Positions 10,675-22,540 are shown, counted from the stretch's first letter. The stretch: 64,000 bases of DNA from Cryptomeria japonica (GCF_030272615.1 NC_081414.1:233910733-233974732); one strand, 5' to 3'. Program-made: numbers and translations. The notes: generated from the letters alone by a model not told the origin.

Positions 10675-13600
10675 ATGGCACCTAAGATCCAAAAGCCCGT
10701 TGTTGTTGAGAACATTGAAAAGCCCTCACTGAAATACTCTTTAACTCCCAAAATTGCATCTGAACCGGATGACAAAACTACATTTTCACTCATTCCAGAT
10801 AGAGTTTTATTAGTAGAGGATGTGAGATTCTTCACTAGGTGTCGAGTTGAGGAACTAGGTCATGTTGAGATCAAAGGCACATATGATGAATTGTATACCG
10901 ATGGTAAAATGGATAGCAAATATGAACATATCAAAATCAAGGGATTGACCGAAGCCCTAACCCATCCCCATGTCTTCAAACCCCAATGGGTCAAGTTTGT
11001 TCTAAGCAGAGTTCATAATGACTTCATGTGGCTAGAAGAGAAACTGTTTAAGATCACCAAGGAAATCATTCATTTGATCACCGGCTACCCTATTTATGAT
11101 CATGCCCGAGCTCAAAAAATGATATCACATAAGGAATTGATCAGTTTAACCGGAGTAGAATCTGATTGCAGGGGACTGAAATTGAACAATGTCACAGATG
11201 CAGAGCTAAAATTTGCCATTAGAGTAATAGGTTATTGTTTCTTCCAATCGGCAAGGGAAAACAGTGTACCCTGTGCAACAGTCGACTTAGCATATAAAAT
11301 TGTGAAGAAAGGCATGAAAATTGATTTATGTGAGGTATTGTTGAAAAACCTATTTGAGAATCTCAATACCATAAGGAAGCCAAAGAAGAACAATTCGGCT
11401 AATACACTAAAATTTGGATCACTTCTGGTACGCATTTTTTTCTATTTTGAGAAATTCTTTCCATCAGTCGGTAAAGTTGTTTGGGAGCTACACCGACCAA
11501 TCACCCATCAAATCAATGACTTCATCAAGATACTAGGTGATAATTTTAATGATATTATGGATGATTATTTTAGCAAGTTTTAGGAGAAGATGCATAACAG
11601 ATATAGAATTCCACCCAAGTTAGTGGAGAGATACAAGGATGACATATGTTTTGAAGTGGATACTGATTACTGCTATGTGAATGTTGTGGAACCGAGAACT
11701 TAATCTTTGCCACCTATGGGTTATGAGATTGATTTTGACATCACACAATAGTAGATAGATGCTTTTCTTACATTACCAAGACATGCTACCGAGCTGAGGT
11801 ATGGAACATATGAAGAAGTGAAAGAAAAAGTAAAAATGAACATTGTAGTGCCCAAGGCTACAACGAAGGCAACAAAAATGATCAAGGTATTAACAAAGAA
11901 ATTTGGAGAAGGTTCTTCCTCCACACCTATCAAGGGCACTCTAGCCATCACCGAAGAGGAATCTGAAGCCCAAGAGGCAGCTATAACACTAAGCATCGAA
12001 TTTCCTAAAGGGAAAGTTTTGAAAAGAAAGAAACAGGATACATCAAAAGTATCACTGACTCCTCCAACAAAGTGACCTAACACAAGAGCATATGCAGCAT
12101 CACAGAGTAAGAAACCAAAGAATGTTGTCGCACCAAAGGTAACAAAAACTTACAAGAAATCTACTCGGAGACTCATTTTGGCTAAAGAGTCTAGTGACAC
12201 TGAATCTGAAGATGCAAGCAAATTTCAGATTGTCAAGAGTAAAAAGGTAAATGTATATAGTGTTGAAAATTTTTGTGCTAATCTGAAGCAATATGGTGGA
12301 TTTGGATCATTCAGATATGTAAAATATGAATCCAGATTTGATGATGAAAAGAGACAAATAGAAGAAGTTGACATCTGCACACTATTGAAATTCCGATTGG
12401 TCCCATTGGAAGTATCTAAATCTCTTCCAAATGAATTATATTTGCATATTGATAATAGGTGGAAGTATGCCATGGACTTAAAGAAACAGATGAGAGAAAG
12501 AAGTCTAGTACATCTTTTCCCAAACATGTCGGTAGATGAGATCACCGAACATCTGAAAAACTGCCACACAAAATTCCTAGTCAAGTAAAGAGCCTTGAAA
12601 TATATGAATGGCCTTTACTTGGATGTAGAGAATGAGACCAAAGAAAAATGGTAGGAAATCTTTCGAATCAAGAATGTTGGTGAGCAAGCTGAAGTTGAAA
12701 TAGTTGATGTCACTGAGCAAGATCCTGATATCACCGAGCAAGACCCTACTGACACTATACAAGTTGATGAGGATATCATGGACACCGAGGCTCTAGAACA
12801 AGAAATGATAGAAGGGAATGCTTATGCCCAACTTGTATCCAGTGAATTAGTTTTGGAACAAGTTCATCCCTATCCTCTGGTCAATCAGCTTGTTTCAACC
12901 GAGGCCCCTCAGGATACGGAACAAGGCATAGAAGGTCACAAGTCAACAGTAGGAGAAGCTACTTCTCAAGAATAGACCTCTCAAGCTCCATCTAGCACTA
13001 AAAAATGTTACAACTGAGACACCAAGCTTAGAGACACCAAAGGACACTACAGAGGCTAAAGAAACTGACCAAAGTGTTGCCTCTATCGAGCAACCTACTG
13101 AGGGTCAAAAAGCCTCCCAAGCCATTGTCTTAGTTCAACCAATGAAAGGTAAAGAAAAGAAGATGAAAAAGCATAGTTTCAAATTAGATTTGTCAAAACC
13201 AATAGTGTTGCCCAATGTTGATATATCCAAATTAAAAGGGAAAGCATTCATTGAATTCGGTGAACTATGCAAAGCCAAAGCCGAACAGGAGAAGCAAATG
13301 GCTATTCAAAAGAAAAATATAGTACTTCAGAAGGTGAAAGCACTCTTAACCGATATGCTACCTGAAGCAACAATGAAAAAAGATGCCACCATCCACATTC
13401 AACTGGATGAACTCCTAACCAAGATAGAGACATCTGGAGTAGATGCATCTGAATATTTGAGCAAGTTAAAGGACAAGGAGCTCACTGCTAAAATGATTGA
13501 AGAGGTACATAAAGCTATTGATATTGGCAAAGTTAAACTTGTCAAATTTATTGCTGAGTTGTCCCCTCAACTCAAGCACATTCTTTATTTATTTTAGAAA

Positions 13601-14038
13601 CTCTGTACATTTTCTTTATTCACTAAAGATATCAAAAATAAAATTGAAGTGATTGAGAAAGAGATCACCGATCTCTCAAATAAGTTGACCACCGAGCCAC
13701 ATTCTATTCGGCATTTTTATACAAAGTTACAAAAGCTCATGGCTCAACAATTGCAACTCAGGAATGAAGAGCACAAGATAAGGATGGACATAATGACACT
13801 TCAAACATTATTCATTCCTCATCTTTCATCTATCCAAGAATAGATCAACAAATCTACCTCCCTATCCACTCAGCAAGAGGGAAGCACCTTAGATGGACTA
13901 ATTTCACTGTTAGCTGACATTACAGCTTAGAATTCACTCATGGACAGTGTCAAGGATGCCCTCTCTGCCGCCCTTACCGATGCAAAGACAAAGTATAAAT
14001 CCATTTTTTACCAATTGCCACCACTGAATGGTAACTAA
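10675..14038 (+). pseudogene. Unknown large ORF of the non-autonomous element
   Basis: ATG at 10675 (MAPKIQKPVVV) opens a frame that stays readable to TAA 14036-14038, about 1,120 codons. It is broken by 11 stops (11581, 11701, 11749, 11752, 12073, 12586, 12652, 12973, 13595, 13841, 13928) and one slip at the A6 run 13000-13005. Every stop is one C-to-T step from Gln or Arg. Residues 1-300 form an alpha/beta-looking globular region with LITGYP and W-x-F-V-L-S-R-V. The middle is basic and Ser/Thr-rich; a second folded block lies near 12240-12590. The rest is Glu/Gln-rich with repeated T-E-Q-D-P and coiled-coil stretches. Its place between gag and the purine tracts is where Sireviruses carry an env-like ORF. 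I recognise no domain and see no clear membrane segment. Confidence 0.6.
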
Positions 14039-14053
14039 GTTTTTATGTTTGTC

Positions 14054-14409
14054 AAAAAGGGGGAGTGAGTATAGTATCAAAGTATACAAGGGAATTTAGT
14101 ATACAGGGGGAGTATACCGAACAGAACAAAGTACTCATATGCACAGATAATTTTGACAAGAAGAGTAATGAACCGACCAGTGAACTGAGCAGTGATCACC
14201 AAACAGAACCAAGTACAAAATTTTGATCACCGAGCATGCAAGATCAGAGTTTTGTACAGTATATTGATAAGGGGAGTATATCTGAATATACTATTTCATT
14301 GACAAAAGTATATACTGTCTAGTCAAATTTTGTAAGTATATAGATTTTTGAGTTATGACTTTGAAAAGTAGTTTTGTCAAACATCTCAACTAATGTCAAA
14401 AGGGGAGAT
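14054..14409 (+). promoter_or_regulatory. Four polypurine tracts before the 3' LTR
   Basis: AAAAAGGGGGAG at 14054-14065, AGGGGGAG at 14105-14112, AAGGGGAG at 14269-14276 and AAAAGGGGAGAT at 14398-14409. The last touches TG of the LTR and should be the working plus-strand primer. The first begins 16 bases after the end of the second ORF. Confidence 0.7.
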
Positions 14410-15589
14410 TGTTACTACTTATTATAGTTGCCATTAGTTATATATCCAAAGTCATTCTATATACTCTAGTCGGTTACTACTACCGAAACATTCAGTCAGT
14501 ATGCACAGAGCAGTCGGTTATAGAAGAAAATAGTCACAGAGCCCAGTATACACCGAGCTATCTACCGAGTAACACTGTATGACTACCGAGCAGTAATAAT
14601 GATACACCGAGTTGATATACACCAAGTGAAATGTTTTACCAGATTCATTGAATCTAGACACACATGGAAAACGTGTTACAAGATTGAGGAACATAGAACC
14701 GTTATCACATTGGAAATTGCACTTGAAGATTGTGTATGATTTCGAGGTCATCTATCCAATGAAATATTTTGTATGGTTATTCATTCGATAAATCATGTTT
14801 GTAAGATCGAAGCAATGAACCTGATCACCGACATAAGAGATCTATTTATACAGCATGGATTGAGATCAGATAGAGACGTATAGAGGTGTATGAAGAAAGA
14901 CATGTGTGATACATAAGAAAGCACTGAGTAAAATGACTGTTACAGAGACACAGAGGTCACCGAGAAGCATTTCAGAGAACAGTCAAGGTACAGAGTAAAC
15001 AAAAGGGTTTACCGAGTTACTTTATGGGTTACTGAGGTATGTTATAAGAAGGGTAATCTCATTTTGAGCACATAGAATCTGCTATAACATTTCAGATGTA
15101 AAGTTGCAGATATTTGTAAAGATTTTATTGTAATATTTTGAAGTTGTAAGAGAAACCTTTAATAGGGTAAAAGACTCTAACAAAGACTATAAATTGTAAA
15201 GCCTTTAACCAGGTGCAACATCTAGAATAAGTGTTGTAAAATCCTTTACCAAGGTAGATCTAATGATCTTGATACTTCTAACAAGGTAAGCTATCAAAAA
15301 TAGTTGAACTTGTGGCTCTAACCGAGCAACCTTTATTATTGCAGTAGTGAAGTTGTGGGTGCCATCCCCACCGCATTTTTTTTCTCTAACCAAGAGTTTT
15401 TGCGTAACCAAAATATATGTTTTATGGAGTGAATCATTTATGATTGTTATTTATTTGTTTTAGCTTTATGTTATGTTATAGTAGCTTTTGGTTTATGCAT
15501 ATCAGTGAAGATATTGTTGAAGAAAATATTTGTAGTACTAATTCACCCCTCCCCTCTCAGTACATTAGCTTTCCATATTGGGCCTAACA
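14410..15589 (+). repeat. 3' LTR of non-autonomous element
   Basis: TGTTACTACT...GGGCCTAACA, 1180 bp, followed directly by the CTAAC duplication. It differs from the 5' LTR by scattered, mostly transitional, changes and an extra TTGATATACACCAAG-like 15 bases near 14608-14632. The divergence says the insertion is not recent. Confidence 0.88.
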
Positions 15590-15594
15590 CTAAC
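15590..15594. repeat. Target-site duplication, right
   Basis: CTAAC, identical to 7586-7590. Host pol frame continues on both sides. Confidence 0.9.
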
Positions 15595-17200
15595 TTGTCT
15601 CTCAAATAGATAAATGTATCTATAGGCAAAGGTTTAGTTAAAATACCAACAATTTGTTCCTTTGTAGATACATACTCCAGCTTCACCTTCCCTTCATTGA
15701 CTTTCTCTCTCAAGTAGTTATATTTTATTGATACATATTTAGTCTTTAAATGTTGCACCGGATTATTTGACATGTTAATAGATTTGGAATTATCATTGTA
15801 TATAACAGTAGGCTCATCATGAATAACTCTGATATGTTTCAACATTTTCTTCATCCAAACTATCTAAGTGCAATTACTGGTATCAACAATGTACTCAACT
15901 TCAGTAGTAGATAAAGATATCAAGTCTTGTTTCTTGCTAGCCCATGAGACCAACCTCTTACCTAAAAAGAATGCTCCACCGATAGTACTCTTCTGGTTAT
16001 CAACATCACCAGCCTAATCTGCATCAATGTAAGCACATAACATGAAATCATCATTCTTCGGGTACCATAAACCATAATCAACAGTTCACTTTAGATATTT
16101 GAATATCCTCTTAACAATAATGGCATGAGTCTCCTTCGAATCATCTTGATATCTAGCAGCCATACACACAGCATGCATAATGTCAAGCCTACTATGAGTA
16201 AGATACACCAACCATAGATCTGTACAAACTCTTATTAGCTTTAGGAGATTCATCATTTTTAGACGGTTTACAACCACTCACCATAGCAGTTCCAACTGGT
16301 TTGGAATCATCTAGTCCAAACTTCTTTAACAATTCCTTCACATGCTTAGTTTGAGATATAGATATACCTTTTCATGTCTGTGCAATTTGCAAACATAAGA
16401 AAAACTTCATCTCACCAATCATAGACATCTCAAATCCTTTTTGCATATCACCCATAAACTTCATACTCATATCATCATCACCACCAAAAATAATATCATC
16501 AACAAAGTCTTTAACAATCAAAATGTTATCATTTTTAATTTTAAGTATAGATTACTGTCAACAACACCTTTGGTAAATCACAATTTCAACAAATATTTGT
16601 CTAATCTATCATACTAGTCTCTAGGAGCTTGTTTCAATCCATAAAGTACTTTCTTCAACTTACATGCCATGTCTACATCATCCGACAGTGAAAATCCATC
16701 AAGTTGCTCAATGTAAACTTCTTCCTCTAGATCACCATTCAAAAATGTAGATTTGGCATCCATCTAATATACCTTGAAATATCTATAAGAAGCATAAGCA
16801 AGTAACAGTCTAAGAACTTCAATTCTTGCAATCGGAGAAAAAATTTCTTCATAATCAATCCCCTCTTGCTAAGAATACCCTTTGCAAACCGGTCTAGCTT
16901 TATTTCTGACTACTACACTAGTTTCATTCATTTTGTTTCTGAAAACCCACTTCGTACCAATAACATTTTTATCCTTGGGTCTAGGCACAAGTTCCCAAGT
17001 GTTGTTCTTTTCAATCTGATCTAACTCTTCTTCCATGGCTCTTATCTAGTTTTCATCTTTACAAGCTTCAGCAACATCTTTAGGTTCAACTTTAGAAATC
17101 AGACATACTTCTTTTGTAGCTAACCTTCTTCTAGTCATCACACCTTTAATATTATCACCAATAATATGATTCTCAAATTGATTCAATCTAGCATACCTCG
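15595..17200 (-). pseudogene. Copia reverse transcriptase-RNase H, broken
   Basis: Read on the minus strand. Reverse transcriptase near 17060-16430 shows NTWELVPRPKDKNVIGTKW-type text, MDAKSTFLN, YGLKQAPRD and the catalytic FVDDIIFGG near 16485-16515. RNase H near 16000-15640 ends in STKEQIVGILTKPLP. The last codons (YLRDKL) reach 15595 and resume at 7590 after the nested element, ending about 13 codons later. Many frameshifts and stops. The end of the polyprotein and the purine tracts that follow match the Copia at 1-3953 in style, so both belong to one broad lineage. Confidence 0.85.
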
Positions 17201-18587
17201 GAGTCTTCTAATTGTTTTGATCCTCAGGTTCTTGCACATCATGACTAGCAGCAACAACATCCAGATTAATAGTTTCTACCGGAATCATTTTGCTTAGGCC
17301 CTTTAGGCTAAATAGGAGTTAAAATAATATGTTGACCATCATCATAAGCTTTGATCTCCTTCCCAAGGTTCTCATCCACCTTCACATTTGCACTCTCAAC
17401 TATCTTTCTCAGCCTCTCGTTATAGCACCCATAGGCTTTACTCTGTGTGGAATAACCCAAAAATACACCTTCATCACTTCTAGCATCAAACTTTCCAAGA
17501 TCCTCATCTTTGTTAATATAACATTTAGTACCAAAAATTTTGAAATATTTCATAGTAGGAATATGACCAAACCAAAGCTCATAAGGGGTCTTATCGGTAT
17601 CACCTTTGATATAAACTTTGTTGAATGTATAAACTATAGTGCTAAAGCTTCTCTTTAGTAGACCTTAAGACCATTTCCTTCAATCAACATGGTTATTGCA
17701 TCATCCAAAATAGTACAATTCTTCCTTTGAATAATCTCATTCTAATGTGGATTCCTAGGAGCAGATAGTTGTCTTCTGATTCCATGCATCTCACATAATG
17801 AATTGAATTCACCGGAACAGAAACCTTCACCTCTATCAGATCTTAGACACTGAACGACTTCAATCCGGACTCAATTTCAAATTTATCTTTGAATACCTTA
17901 AATTTCTCAAATGCTTCTAATTTTTCCTTCAAAAAGACAACCCACATAATTTTGGAATAATCATCAATTAGTAGCATAAAGTATCTATCACCCTGTACAC
18001 TTCTAGCATTTGTAGGTCCACATAGGTCAGTATGCACAAGATCCAACAATCGATCGTATGTATAAGGTTTTCTCTTAAAAGAAATATTTGTTTTCTTACC
18101 CAACTGACACTCCTTACATACCGGATTAACTGGTTTAACAATTTTAAGTAGATCTCTAACAGCTTGTGTAGAATTGATCTTAATCAATGAATCAAAGTTT
18201 ACATGACACGTCCTTCTATGCCACAACCAACTCTCATATATCTTAGCAATCAAACAACTTTTCTCAGCAGCATTCAAATGAAAAATGTTACCTTCAATCT
18301 TAATCCCAGATGCAATCTCTATATCGAAGGCATTCAAGATCTTGTATTTACCATCCTTGAATTATAGATCATAACCCTTGTCAACAATCTGTCCAATGCT
18401 CAAAATATTATACTTCAAACCTTCAACATACAAGACATCGTCAGTATTATGCTTACCATCAAAATAAATAGAACCTCTCCCATGGATTACACAGGCTGTC
18501 ATCTCCAAATATAACTAGTTCACCATCATACCTTTCCATGCTTACAAATTTTGTTTTGTCACAAGTCATATGCTATGAACAACCGTC
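17201..18587 (-). pseudogene. Copia protease end and integrase, broken
   Basis: On the minus strand, DGCS-HMT-DKTKFVS near 18587-18540 is the protease active-site region (normally DSGCS). The GAG-pre-integrase zinc region SWLWHRRTCHVNFDSL with C-x2-C (VCKECQLGK) lies near 18240-18100. The DDE core follows, with LVHTDLCGP near 18045-18015, a degraded second Asp region near 17840 and the NG-type block near 17750. KYFKIFGTKCYINKDEDLGK and EGVFLGYS (17550-17450) form the C-terminal conserved block. Stops and frameshifts are frequent. The protease is split by the LTR at 18588-19698. Confidence 0.82.
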
Positions 18588-19698
18588 TGTTGGCATTTTT
18601 TATGATTATGTTGTGATTTTCATTGATGGACACACACTTGCATTGAGATCACTTTTATATGTATGAGTTATGCTCAACCAGCAATTGTTCCCAACCAGTA
18701 TGATGCATTATAGTCTTTAGACTATCGGTGTTTTGCAGAATGTGTTTACCGGTCTGAAGTGGTATGTTGACCCTAAGCGGTTCGAGGATCTCAAGCGGTA
18801 CGAAGGATCAAAGTGGTAGAACACATATTTCCTAATCTTCATTTTTTGTCAAACCGGCAACCGGTATTTTGTATGAACCGGTAATACTCTGTGATGAGTT
18901 ACCAACCAACATTTTGTGATGAGTTACCATCCACTGATTGTTTGACAGTGCCAACACTTTAACGGTGCTTTTTGTGTCGTGTTACAGAATATGTCTAGAT
19001 GCATTGAACCTAGGAAATTGTAATGTAATCCTATTAGACTGACATGAAATCAGATTCCTTTATAAGGACATCATTTCTAGGGTTTTAAGTTGTTGCTAGG
19101 GTTTAAGGTGGTTGATGAGTTAGAGAGAGTGTGAATGTGTTGAAGACTGAAGTAATACTGGAATGCATTAGGAACGAGCTATCAAGGATCTAACCAAGCA
19201 ATCTGTGCTATTTGCTAGATCACTCACTAGTTGATTACTCACATCTTCGACAAGTCTGAAGCCCTTAACCGGGTAGGCCCAAAAGCCTTTTGTAAATCCT
19301 CTAACAAGGTGGTTCACATCTATGGATCTAAAATCCTCTAGCAAGGTAGTCTTTAATCGGACTTATCTCCTAACAGAGATTGATATTCCTAACAAGATCT
19401 GTTCTGGTAAAGAACATTGTATGACCTTAACCGGTCTAGTTCCTATTCTGCAGATAGTTACTTGTGAGTTCCATCTCACCGTGGTTTTTCCCATTTGGGT
19501 TTCCACATCAAAATCACTTGTGTTATGGTGTTTGTGCTTCTGTGGGTGAATGCATTATTTGCTATTTGGTTTGCATGTGTGCTAACCAATTTATCTACTA
19601 AACTGTTTTACCGGTTTATTGTTAGTCTAGTAAAGTGTTTAAGTACAGAGATTTATGGCATACTAATTCACCCCCTCCCCTCTTAGTATTCATCACCA
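18588..19698 (+). repeat. Solo LTR in the protease of the (-) Copia
   Basis: TGTTGGCATTTT... on the + strand to ...TTCATCACCA, 1111 bp. It is flanked by CCGTC (18583-18587) and TCGTC (19699-19703), a 5-bp duplication with one change. Deleting it restores the minus-strand text VLVIDDG-CS-HMT across the junction. It carries a TATA-like TTTATAAGG near 19051, the GTGGTTTTTCCCATTTGGG motif near 19483 and the C-rich CACCCCCTCCCCTCTTAG block near 19670. No interior remains, so the full element was lost by LTR-LTR recombination. Confidence 0.78.
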
Positions 19699-20861
19699 TC
19701 GTCAATCACCAATACACCCTTTTCTTCTACCTTAGCGGCCAAAGATTTCTCCTCAACAAAATAGCTTGTGGAATCACCAAGTACATGATTGTCTTCTTTA
19801 ATGAAAATAAACACAACTTCATCTCCTTCTGATTTGTCATCCGTAACACCTTCATCTACAGCATAATAACAACTCTTATGGCTCCTAAACTTCTGGTTAG
19901 ACTTGCAAGGCTTATCATACTTTTCATGCTTCTCATATCTATCATTCCTATCATACTTATCAAACTTATCATGTATGTCATACTTAGTCATTCTCTTCAG
20001 ACATCTAGAAGCAAAATGTCCTATCTTATTACAAGAAAAACATTTCAAGGGCAAATTTCTATCATACTTACCGATACCTTTAGGAAATCTCTAAGCAATC
20101 AGTGCTTCAAGCTCATCAAGCTCTTTTCTTTCTCTGCCATCTCTCTTCTTTCTCTTTCATATCTAGATATCCTACACTCATCAGGATCATACTACTACTT
20201 ATTGGATACCAATGTTGATGCTCTAAATGCAGTCTCAAACTTTCCATGCGATTCTCCAAATTCACTTAGCTCCAATGCAACAAGTTTTCCAACCAACACA
20301 TCTCTTGTCATTGTACTCACAATCTAGATCTCATCAATAGAAGCAACCTTATGTTTATAAGCAAGAGGCAAAGATCTCAGCACCTTAGCAATAATCTCAT
20401 CTTCCTCAATCTTTCCACTGGCATTCTTAATACCAAGGACAAGTTCATTCACTTTAGCCATGTATGAATGTATGTTCTCATCATCTCTCATCTTCAATGT
20501 CTCATACTTTCCTTTCAAGCTCTGCAACTTAGCAACTTTCACTTGGCTATCACCTTCATATAGGATCTCAAGCTTCTCCCAGAACTCATGTGCAGTCTGA
20601 AGTCCCATAACATTTGTCATTTCAAAATCAGTCAAGGCACTAAGCAATGCTTCCTTCTCTCTGATGTTATAGAACTGCTTCCTTAAACTCATCAGAAGTG
20701 GATGGTCCATTCTGAGGAACAACATAGACATTCTTAGTAATCCTCCAGTAATCTTCTCCAAGACATTTCAAATGAACCTCCATCTGGCTCTTCCATATAG
20801 TATAGTTACTCCCATCAAACCTCAGACTATCCTTCATAAAAAGAATACTGTGATCTTCCAT
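19699..20861 (-). pseudogene. Copia gag, broken
   Basis: Minus-strand ATG at 20861 starts MEDHSILFMKDSLRFDG with SNYTIWKSQMEVHLK, the usual Copia gag N-terminus. The UBN2-type core follows (HEFWEKLEILYEGDSQV, LKGKYETLKMRDDENI, VLRSLPLAYKHKVASIDEI; 20590-20324). A single CCHC knuckle, CFSCNKIGHFASRC, lies near 20045-20004, followed by an Asp/Lys/Tyr-rich repeat. The polyprotein then runs into the protease, cut at 19699. It would form the particle and package RNA. One frameshift near 20690 and several stops are present. It keeps the capsid half that the 8818-10170 protein lacks. Confidence 0.82.
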
Positions 20862-20903
20862 CCCGGATCTCCTTAGGTAATTAAGCTTCTACCAAAGGAT
20901 CTA

Positions 20904-20915
20904 GCTCTAATACCA
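20904..20915 (-). other. Primer-binding site
   Basis: Minus-strand TGGTATTAGAGC, one C-to-T change from canonical, two bases from the LTR at 20918. Confidence 0.7.
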
Positions 20916-20917
20916 AT

Positions 20918-22184
20918 TGTTAGTAGCAATCGAGAAGGAAGACTGGGGAGGGAGGGTGAATCAGTCTTCACCAAATCAAAACAAATTAAACTTCTAAACA
21001 TAAACTGATAAACTAAAGCAATGAATCAGATAAGAAAATTAATAGCACAACACACAACACCAAAATTTTGACGTGGAAAACTCGGTTAAGGGAAAAACCA
21101 TAGTGGGAACCTACCCACAATAAGATGATACTCTGTAGTAGTATGTGAAAATATTATAATGGGGACTGCACATTCATTCAGGCACACTTCCTAGAGCTCA
21201 CTGCTCAAAGCATATATGCTCAGAAGGCTACAACCCTTAGGGAAGTCTCACTGACATACAAAATGATTCGGACTACAATCCGGAAGAAATGAACTGCAAT
21301 GATAGTATCTACAAATGCCTGATAACAGTTCTGGTTAAGCACAATTGTCTGCTCTGCAACACCAATCTCACCTCAACACTACATTGAATGCTAGGTCTCT
21401 TGTTCACACAATCACCTCTCATTGATAATGAAAACAAATACCAGCACACAAATTATATAAGCATCTCACCTATAAATAGAAATCATCAACCTTGATAACA
21501 AGGTCGGCTAAACCCTAACCCTCAACTCATAATTACAAAAATTGCATTAAACGATACAAAGATCGATCACCGGACCAATATAATGATTTATATTACATAT
21601 CATGGAACTAATTCAAATTCCCAAATGATCACATCCACCGGAAATCACACCAAGATCAACTGCAACACACTACACTACAATAAATACCGCATAACCTGAA
21701 AAATCATCACTGTTTCATAGAAATCACCAAAAAAATCACACAACGATCAATGCAGATCACTAAAACAGATAGGACATGACTAGGAAAAACCAGCAAACAT
21801 GTTAGAACCATCTGAAATAGTTGCACCAACACCACTTTCCAAATCTTCATCGATCAACATCTCAAAGTTGAAGAACACAACCAATCAGCAACTGTCATGA
21901 AGAAAGATAACTTGCGGAGTACAAAATCATGAACCATCATAAATGAAGATACACAAGATCATCCCAAACAATATCCTAAAGTCTCAGCATAAGATCTAAT
22001 CACGCCAGAATACCGGATTCCACAAAACAGTGATCAGCAAAACCAAACTTCAAAACCGGATCATAAATTATTTCCAAACTCACCAGAATAAATCACAAGA
22101 ATATGTTGACATCAATGACAATAGCATATCCTAGCAGTAGCAATGACAACAACCAAATCCAACTATCTCCCCAACAATCCAACA
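20918..22184 (-). repeat. 5' LTR of the (-) Copia element
   Basis: Minus strand TGTTGGATTG...CTAACA, 1267 bp, matching 5997-7277. TATA-like CTATAAATAG (+) near 21470. Beyond 22184 the sequence changes to GTCTTGATATAAG, so this is the outer edge of the element. Confidence 0.8.
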
Positions 22185-22540
22185 GTCTTGATATAAGAAA
22201 TGAAGTTGAGGAATGAATAAAGTGTTAGGGTTTCAAGCAGATCTGAAGCAATTATGAACTAACAATTATATGCAGATCTAAATAAAAAAGATAAAGGAAT
22301 AAAACAGAACACAGATAACATAGAGATTTAATGTGGTTCACCTAGAATGAGTTACGTCCACCATACACAGTCGTCCAATCTTTCTTATTATCCAGCAAAA
22401 ATAGTACATCCACCTCTCTACGCCTTAAGCATCCCAGCTGCTTATAACATGCGTTTTTAGGGCAATAGACAAAGTCAGCCTTTTTAGGGTTTTATTACAA
22501 TGTCGGTTTTCATCAACAAAAATAAAGACAATAGTAATTA
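22185..22540 (-). repeat. LTR-like fragment of another element
   Basis: The text GATTTAATGTGGTTCACC...TACGTCCACC resembles the 'TTAACGTGGTTCGGC...CTACGTCCAC' stretch widespread in plant Copia LTRs, and the run ends in GGGTTTTATTACAATG. No ORF. Ends not defined. Confidence 0.4.

Larger units (their letters stand above)
7591..15589 (+). mobile_element. Complete non-autonomous LTR retrotransposon without pol
   Basis: This 7999-bp element has two LTRs (7591-8755 and 14410-15589), a Met-tRNA primer site, four purine tracts and a perfect CTAAC duplication. The interior holds a gag-like ORF and a long unknown ORF. No protease, integrase, reverse transcriptase or RNase H motif is seen on either strand between the LTRs. 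It resembles the TR-GAG and LARD classes (terminal repeats with gag only; large derivatives without pol) but adds a second ORF of about 1,120 codons. The Copia-type primer site, the multiple purine tracts and the gag tail point to a Sirevirus origin. It sits in the last codons of pol of the older (-) Copia. Confidence 0.85.
5738..22184 (-). mobile_element. Copia element (host of nested insertions), tandem-like
   Basis: Read from high to low coordinates: LTR (20918-22184), primer site, gag, protease, integrase, reverse transcriptase, RNase H, purine tracts, LTR (5997-7277). A second primer site and gag start then follow at 5738-5996. The interior is interrupted by the element at 7591-15589 and the LTR at 18588-19698. 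Removing each insertion restores the flanking reading frame across its duplication. A gag start downstream of the distal LTR means the locus was LTR-interior-LTR-interior, as unequal recombination or tandem insertion would give, later cut at about 5738. Confidence 0.75.

Noticed and set aside
17329-20327. Plus-strand ORFs of 63-149 codons inside the (-) Copia
   Set aside because: Antisense to gag and integrase; they carry no domain, while the minus strand gives the Copia motifs.
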